DNA of 17,002 bases from Planctomycetaceae bacterium (GTDB lineage Bacteria > Planctomycetota > Planctomycetia > Pirellulales > Pirellulaceae). The DNA is taken from contig REEF01000202.1 in assembly GCA_007695205.1 (NCBI GenBank), forward strand, positions 1 to 17,002, written 5' to 3'. Each line of letters starts with the position of its first letter. Positions within the stretch are counted from its first letter, which is position 1. Under the pieces are notes generated by a model. The model did no database searches. It had not been told where the DNA came from and was given only the letters and a program-made list of their open reading frames with translations. Of this stretch, positions 13,502 through 17,002 are shown one piece after another. A program made the position numbers and the translations under genes.

Positions 13502-14086
13502 CTAAAGGCTGGCAGCGTGGGCAAACTGCGGTCGAGTCCAACCCAGTTGCGTCGCCAGACTGTAACTGCCGAATAGCACTAGCGCGAATGCCAGGTCGCC
13601 GACCAGCGTGAAGCGCAAGAACGGCAGGGCCTGGACATAGCAAGTCATCAGGCCGGTCCCGTTGTGCGGATACATGTCAAACCACAACCATGAACCGAAA
13701 TTCGTGGAAAAGAAAAACACCAACGAAGTAAACAGGCTGCACGTCACCAACCCGGCAACCGCTCCGGTCGCTCGAACCAAATTGCCCTGGCCGATGTTCA
13801 GGTACTTTCGCAAGGGGCCACGCAACGCGACCGGCATGGCCAGCATGCTGTAAACCAGCGTCATCATCCGCCAGTCGTAGGCACCGATAAAGGCATCGCT
13901 GATCGCCATCACCCCCAAAGGAACGCACAAGGCCATCGTCCAGGATCGGAAAAAGTAACCTGAAAAAAGTGCCAGGGCGGCTACAGGAGCGAAGTTGGGA
14001 AGATCCTGGAAGTAAATTCGAACCTGGGCTCCAAAAGCGATCAAAGCGATCAGGGCCAATGCCTCTGCCAGTGTCTGTCGTTTCAC
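13502..14086 (-). CDS. DUF6580-family multi-pass membrane protein
   Basis: This 194-residue, very hydrophobic protein has five or six predicted membrane helices. Motifs include NFAPVAALALFSGYFF (31-46), which is typical of the DUF6580 family, then ISDAFIGAYDWRMM and a C-terminal half containing YVQALPFLRFTLVGDLAFALVLFGSY. The family resembles substrate-binding (S) components of ECF vitamin transporters; no substrate is known and no ECF ATPase gene is present here. The start is GTG (CAC at 14084-14086 on the plus strand) with GGAGAG about 7 nt upstream. It is convergent with the TlpA-like gene. Confidence 0.8.
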   Translation of the reverse strand: MKRQTLAEALALIALIAFGAQVRIYFQDLPNFAPVAALALFSGYFFRSWTMALCVPLGVMAISDAFIGAYDWRMMTLVYSMLAMPVALRGPLRKYLNIGQGNLVRATGAVAGLVTCSLFTSLVFFFSTNFGSWLWFDMYPHNGTGLMTCYVQALPFLRFTLVGDLAFALVLFGSYSLATQLGWTRPQFAHAASL

Positions 14087-14494
14087 GGGTGTGCTCTCCG
14101 TTGGAAAAACCGTCGAATTACAGGGTGTTCCGGACCATGCCCGGCTTCACAACCTTAAAGGATAACAAAACGAAATGATCGGGTGTATCGTGGTTCGCCT
14201 CATCAAAAGCAAATTTTTCGTGCCCCTGGCTTCAGCGAGTGGCTGGATGTGCCGCTAATTGCAGAAACCACCTAGCTCGAAAGGACGGATTTTCTGCTGT
14301 AACGTGACTTCGTCCACGAAAACGGGATCCCCCCTCTGCTTCGATGCACAGACAACGGCGTGGTCAGCGTGTCGCGCGACGGCAGGGTCATAACCGCTGG
14401 TCGATCGTTCACCTGTGCTTTCCATTTCACCCCTGCCAATGCGTTCTTGGCTCGCAAGATCTGCCGTGATCTTGGCGTGCCGGAACCGTGATGG
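14087..14494. other. 408-bp region without a supported gene
   Basis: This lies upstream of the DUF6580 gene and downstream of the large minus-strand gene. It should contain the DUF6580 promoter near 14090-14200; I found no convincing boxes. On the minus strand the frame stays open for about 78 codons beyond the TAG of the dockerin protein (14494 to about 14261), but it has no start with a ribosome binding site and no recognisable domain. No terminator-like hairpin was found after the dockerin gene. Confidence 0.5.
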
Positions 14495-17002
14495 CTACAC
14501 TGGGTTTGCCGAAGTTGTCTTTCCCACGTTGCTCAGAAAGCCTTGGTCCCATTCGGCGAAGACCGCATCCAGGCTGTTCAGCCAATACGAATCCCAGAAC
14601 TTGGGTTCGGCGGTTTCCTGCGCCCGAAGGCGGAGTGGTGCGACATCCCGGTCTGTGGGCTCCGGGGCCGGAAACGGCTGGTCACTCGGATCAGAAGGGC
14701 TCTGATTGGGTCCGATCTCAGGTCCGGTAGATGACCGGATCTCCAACGACTCGAATCGCTGGGTGGGAACCAGGGCCGCAATGCCCTCGGCTTCCGCCGC
14801 CTCGCTCGACTGCCGGTTGATATAGTTGATCACCAACAGCACATCGTGGGGCGTTACGTATCCATCGTTGTTCACATCGTAATACGGCGGCGGCAAGGGA
14901 GGCGCGGGCGGTAGCAAGGGAGCGTGGGGATTCCAGTTGATGTAGTTGATCAGGATCAACACGTCCAACGGGGTTACGCCGTCTTGTCCGTTGACATCAA
15001 ACGGGCTTACATGGTTGTGCCAGACGTTTCCCATCTGCCAAGTCGTGGTGCCGCCGCTGGGAAGCAGATTGCCGGCCAGATCGTGGATGCCGGAACCAAA
15101 GGAGCGTACTTCCAGACCATATTCGCCCTGAGCGTGCGTCAAGCCACCTAGGTCATCCAACGTCCAGGTGACCTGATCGGCACTCGATAAACTGGCCGAG
15201 CCGGATAGATCGATCGGCTGGCCATCGTGGAACAACCGGATATCGGACAGCGTCATCCCGATGACCGGTTCCGAAAAACCGATTTCGATCGAAGTCACCT
15301 GCCGGGAATGCGGATGGGCCACTGTTTCGATCCGTTCCACGCTCGGTGGCTCCAGATCCTGGTGCCATATCGTCAAAGCGTCTGTATCCAGAAGGTTCCC
15401 CGCGACGTCGACGATCCCCGAATTGGTTGCGACCAATTCCAAGGCGTAGGAGCCATCGGACGAAGTGATCTGGTCCAAGCCGCCTAGCGTCCAGGTGATC
15501 AAGTCACTGCTGGTCAAGGTCTGCCCGCCGGTCAGCAGGTTGCTGCCGCCGTGACGGGTCAGTCGCAGATCGGCCATGCCGAAGCCCTGAACCGGTTCGC
15601 TGAACACGATCGAGATCTGCGGGACGCCTTCGTTTCGCAGATCGGGCGATACGCTGATAATCTGGACGGTAGGCGAGGTCTGGTCGATCGTAAAGAGGCG
15701 GATGTAATCGCCGCCGGCCGTACCGTCGTCGTTGCCATCGAGTGCCAGACCGGCCGTGTCGGAGATGGCGCTGGAGTCGATCGTCAGGCGATACTGTCCT
15801 GGCGGCAGCGGTCCGCTCAGATCCAACACCACGTGCGACGGGTCACCGTCGGTGGGGCCGGCTGTATAGGTTGGCATCAACGCCACGACCACATCGTCGG
15901 CCGTACCGAACTGCCCATCGGGGCCTGCTTCGAGCAGTTCGTAGCTGGTCGCGCTGGCAGCCGCCGCCGAGTCCAACGGTTCGCTGAACTCGATGACCAG
16001 GCGGTCGAGCATGTTGTCGTTGGTCGAGCGGCTGTGGTGGACGACGCGGGGGGTTATATTTCGCACCGTGGGCGGCCTGGTATCGCCCGGTCCGGACCCA
16101 TTCGCGTCAACCGTCAGTTGCCGACGCGACTGACCCACGATATCGTCGCTCGGATCCGCCGGATCGCCCGGCCATCGAATGACGATCGCGTAATCGTCCG
16201 CACGCGGGATCCCCGTCGCGGGTACTGTCCAGAGATACGAACCGATATCCGCGATGCCGGTGCCGATGGTCGCTTCCAAAGGTCCGTCCATGTCGGTGCG
16301 GCGCAGTTCGATGTCCAGACCGACCGATGGCGAGGCAGGCAGACGGCTCCGCCACTCGATCAGATAACTCCGCCCGCTGACCAGTTCTTCCCGGCCCAGC
16401 GGATACACCACGTGGATGTAGTACGGTTCGCTTAACGATGCTTGATCGGTGTTGCCGTAGGCGCCCAGGTTGATGATCTGACCGTTCTCGGCCGGTTCCT
16501 GGCTGAAGTCATGGCTGGGATCGCCCCAGTCGACGGCGGGCGACAACTCGCTGAGGTCGGTGCCCCAGACCACCGGTTGCATTTCGGGTAAACCGGGTTG
16601 AGTCGCGTTGATCTGCTCGACGGGAGCCAGAGCACCGGTCAGCACGTGCCCATAGCGGCTGCGCAAATGCAGGTTGTCATCGCGCCCATCGGCCAAGCCA
16701 ACCGAGACGAATCCCAGCCGGTCGTCATCGCCGTCGGGATCGACCCAAACCAAGTCTGGATCGTCGTCGATGCTGCGGTAATCGTCGCGCGAGGCGTTCT
16801 GCCAGTCGGCCAGGGTCCATTGCGAGGCTCCTGCCCATTTGCCGGTGGCGCCATGGACGGTGCTGAGCAGGTTGAAATCGCTGTCCCAGCCCAACGTGCT
16901 GTCCGCTTCGACGATCACGACGTGCGCCGGCTGATGTACCGCAGGATCTTGGCCTCCTTCGACGAACACGGCATTGTTCCGCATCAACACATAATGGCTG
17001 TC
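14495..17002 (-). CDS. Large secreted protein, C-terminal part: beta-helix tail, KNH-like, three Ig-like domains, dockerin-type module (N-terminus beyond window)
   Basis: The frame is open to the window edge (the codons before GTG 16990 read D-S-H-Y), so the true start lies outside and about 835 residues are visible. Numbering from 16990: residues 1-185 look like the end of a right-handed beta-helix domain, closing with INLGAYGNTDQAS. Residues 190-295 resemble the Kre9/KNH Ser-Thr-rich domain. Residues 306-435 are an SbsA-type Ig-like domain (LVIEFSEPLD). Residues 438-544 and 547-650 are two similar Ig-like repeats (IVFSEPV / IGFSEPV, DVAGNLL / DLAGNLL, TW). A type-I dockerin-like pair of calcium loops follows (665-676 and 705-716, each followed by an INYIN helix), joined by a Pro-rich linker. 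The first loop has Gln at position 5, where Asp is usual. The last 100 residues are polar and end without a recognisable PEP-CTERM motif. It is probably an extracellular or cell-surface protein. Confidence 0.88.
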   Translation of the reverse strand, partial: DSHYVLMRNNAVFVEGGQDPAVHQPAHVVIVEADSTLGWDSDFNLLSTVHGATGKWAGASQWTLADWQNASRDDYRSIDDDPDLVWVDPDGDDDRLGFVSVGLADGRDDNLHLRSRYGHVLTGALAPVEQINATQPGLPEMQPVVWGTDLSELSPAVDWGDPSHDFSQEPAENGQIINLGAYGNTDQASLSEPYYIHVVYPLGREELVSGRSYLIEWRSRLPASPSVGLDIELRRTDMDGPLEATIGTGIADIGSYLWTVPATGIPRADDYAIVIRWPGDPADPSDDIVGQSRRQLTVDANGSGPGDTRPPTVRNITPRVVHHSRSTNDNMLDRLVIEFSEPLDSAAAASATSYELLEAGPDGQFGTADDVVVALMPTYTAGPTDGDPSHVVLDLSGPLPPGQYRLTIDSSAISDTAGLALDGNDDGTAGGDYIRLFTIDQTSPTVQIISVSPDLRNEGVPQISIVFSEPVQGFGMADLRLTRHGGSNLLTGGQTLTSSDLITWTLGGLDQITSSDGSYALELVATNSGIVDVAGNLLDTDALTIWHQDLEPPSVERIETVAHPHSRQVTSIEIGFSEPVIGMTLSDIRLFHDGQPIDLSGSASLSSADQVTWTLDDLGGLTHAQGEYGLEVRSFGSGIHDLAGNLLPSGGTTTWQMGNVWHNHVSPFDVNGQDGVTPLDVLILINYINWNPHAPLLPPAPPLPPPYYDVNNDGYVTPHDVLLVINYINRQSSEAAEAEGIAALVPTQRFESLEIRSSTGPEIGPNQSPSDPSDQPFPAPEPTDRDVAPLRLRAQETAEPKFWDSYWLNSLDAVFAEWDQGFLSNVGKTTSANPV
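14816..15001 (-). other. Dockerin-type I module within the large secreted protein
   Basis: Two 12-residue EF-hand-like loops, DVNGQDGVTPLD and DVNNDGYVTPHD, are each followed by a hydrophobic helix ending INYIN. They are separated by about 28 residues including a PLLPPAPPLPPPYY linker. In clostridia such modules bind cohesins; in planctomycetes they are common although cellulosomes are not known. No cohesin is encoded in this window. Confidence 0.8.
15041..15679 (-). repeat. Two tandem Ig-like repeats in the large secreted protein
   Basis: Segments coded by 15679-15359 and 15352-15041 each have about 105 residues. They share the order PxV-x-I, I-x-FSEPV, L-x-D-[IL]-RL, L(T/S)SxDxxTWTL, L..L-T, Y-x-LE(V), G-I-x-D-[VL]-AGNLL and a final TxW. 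This indicates domain duplication. Confidence 0.7.

Noticed and set aside
15551..16435. 294-codon plus-strand frame opposite the dockerin protein
   Set aside because: It is the complement of the Ig-like and KNH-like coding sequence; Arg/His/Asp-rich without domains.

Overview
The window looks like chromosome of a planctomycete, most likely of the Pirellulaceae (Rhodopirellula and relatives). The pointers are a GC-rich sequence, a secreted beta-helix/Ig-like protein ending in a dockerin-type module, a Tat-exported Gfo/Idh/MocA protein, a secreted right-handed beta-helix protein, a fused CcoN-CcoO oxidase subunit and a DUF6580 membrane protein. The genus is inferred from family knowledge, not proven. 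I saw no tRNA, rRNA, CRISPR, insertion sequence or phage gene.

Left part (1-9082): a cbb3-type (C-family) terminal oxidase locus. An Rrf2-family Fe-S regulator (minus strand, 245-718) faces a plus-strand operon: fused ccoNO (961-3276), a 58-residue ccoQ-like gene (3322-3498), mono-haem ccoP (3495-4184), ccoG (4202-5683), fixH/ccoH (5680-6225), a TauE/SafE-like membrane protein with an HCxxMC motif (6222-7019) and a secreted alpha/beta hydrolase (7016-9064). Four junctions are 4-base ATGA stop/start overlaps, so the operon seems to run through the hydrolase to a 12-bp hairpin at its stop codon. The space between regulator and operon holds two 26-bp operator-like dyads of the same layout (9-bp arm, 8-bp spacer, 9-bp arm, 20 of 26 positions identical). 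One overlaps the regulator's own predicted promoter and the other lies in the oxidase leader. This suggests an IscR-like repressor controlling itself and a microaerobic oxidase.

Middle part (9115-12018): two minus-strand genes for exported proteins, a Tat-dependent Gfo/Idh/MocA family protein and a right-handed beta-helix protein. They are separated by about 440 bp without a convincing gene.

Right part (12231-17002): a secreted TlpA-like thiol-disulfide protein (plus strand) with a duplicated helical N-terminal region; a tail-to-tail gap with two strong inverted repeats; a DUF6580 multi-pass membrane protein (minus, GTG start); about 400 bp without a supported gene; and the C-terminal part of a large secreted protein (minus strand, N-terminus beyond the window edge) with a beta-helix tail, a KNH-like domain, three Ig-like domains and a dockerin-type calcium-binding module.

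The best candidates for something new are the twin-operator Rrf2 control of the oxidase, the two-c-haem oxidase operon without ccoI/ccoS that carries a Cys/Met/His-containing SafE-like protein, and the secreted hydrolase translationally coupled to it.
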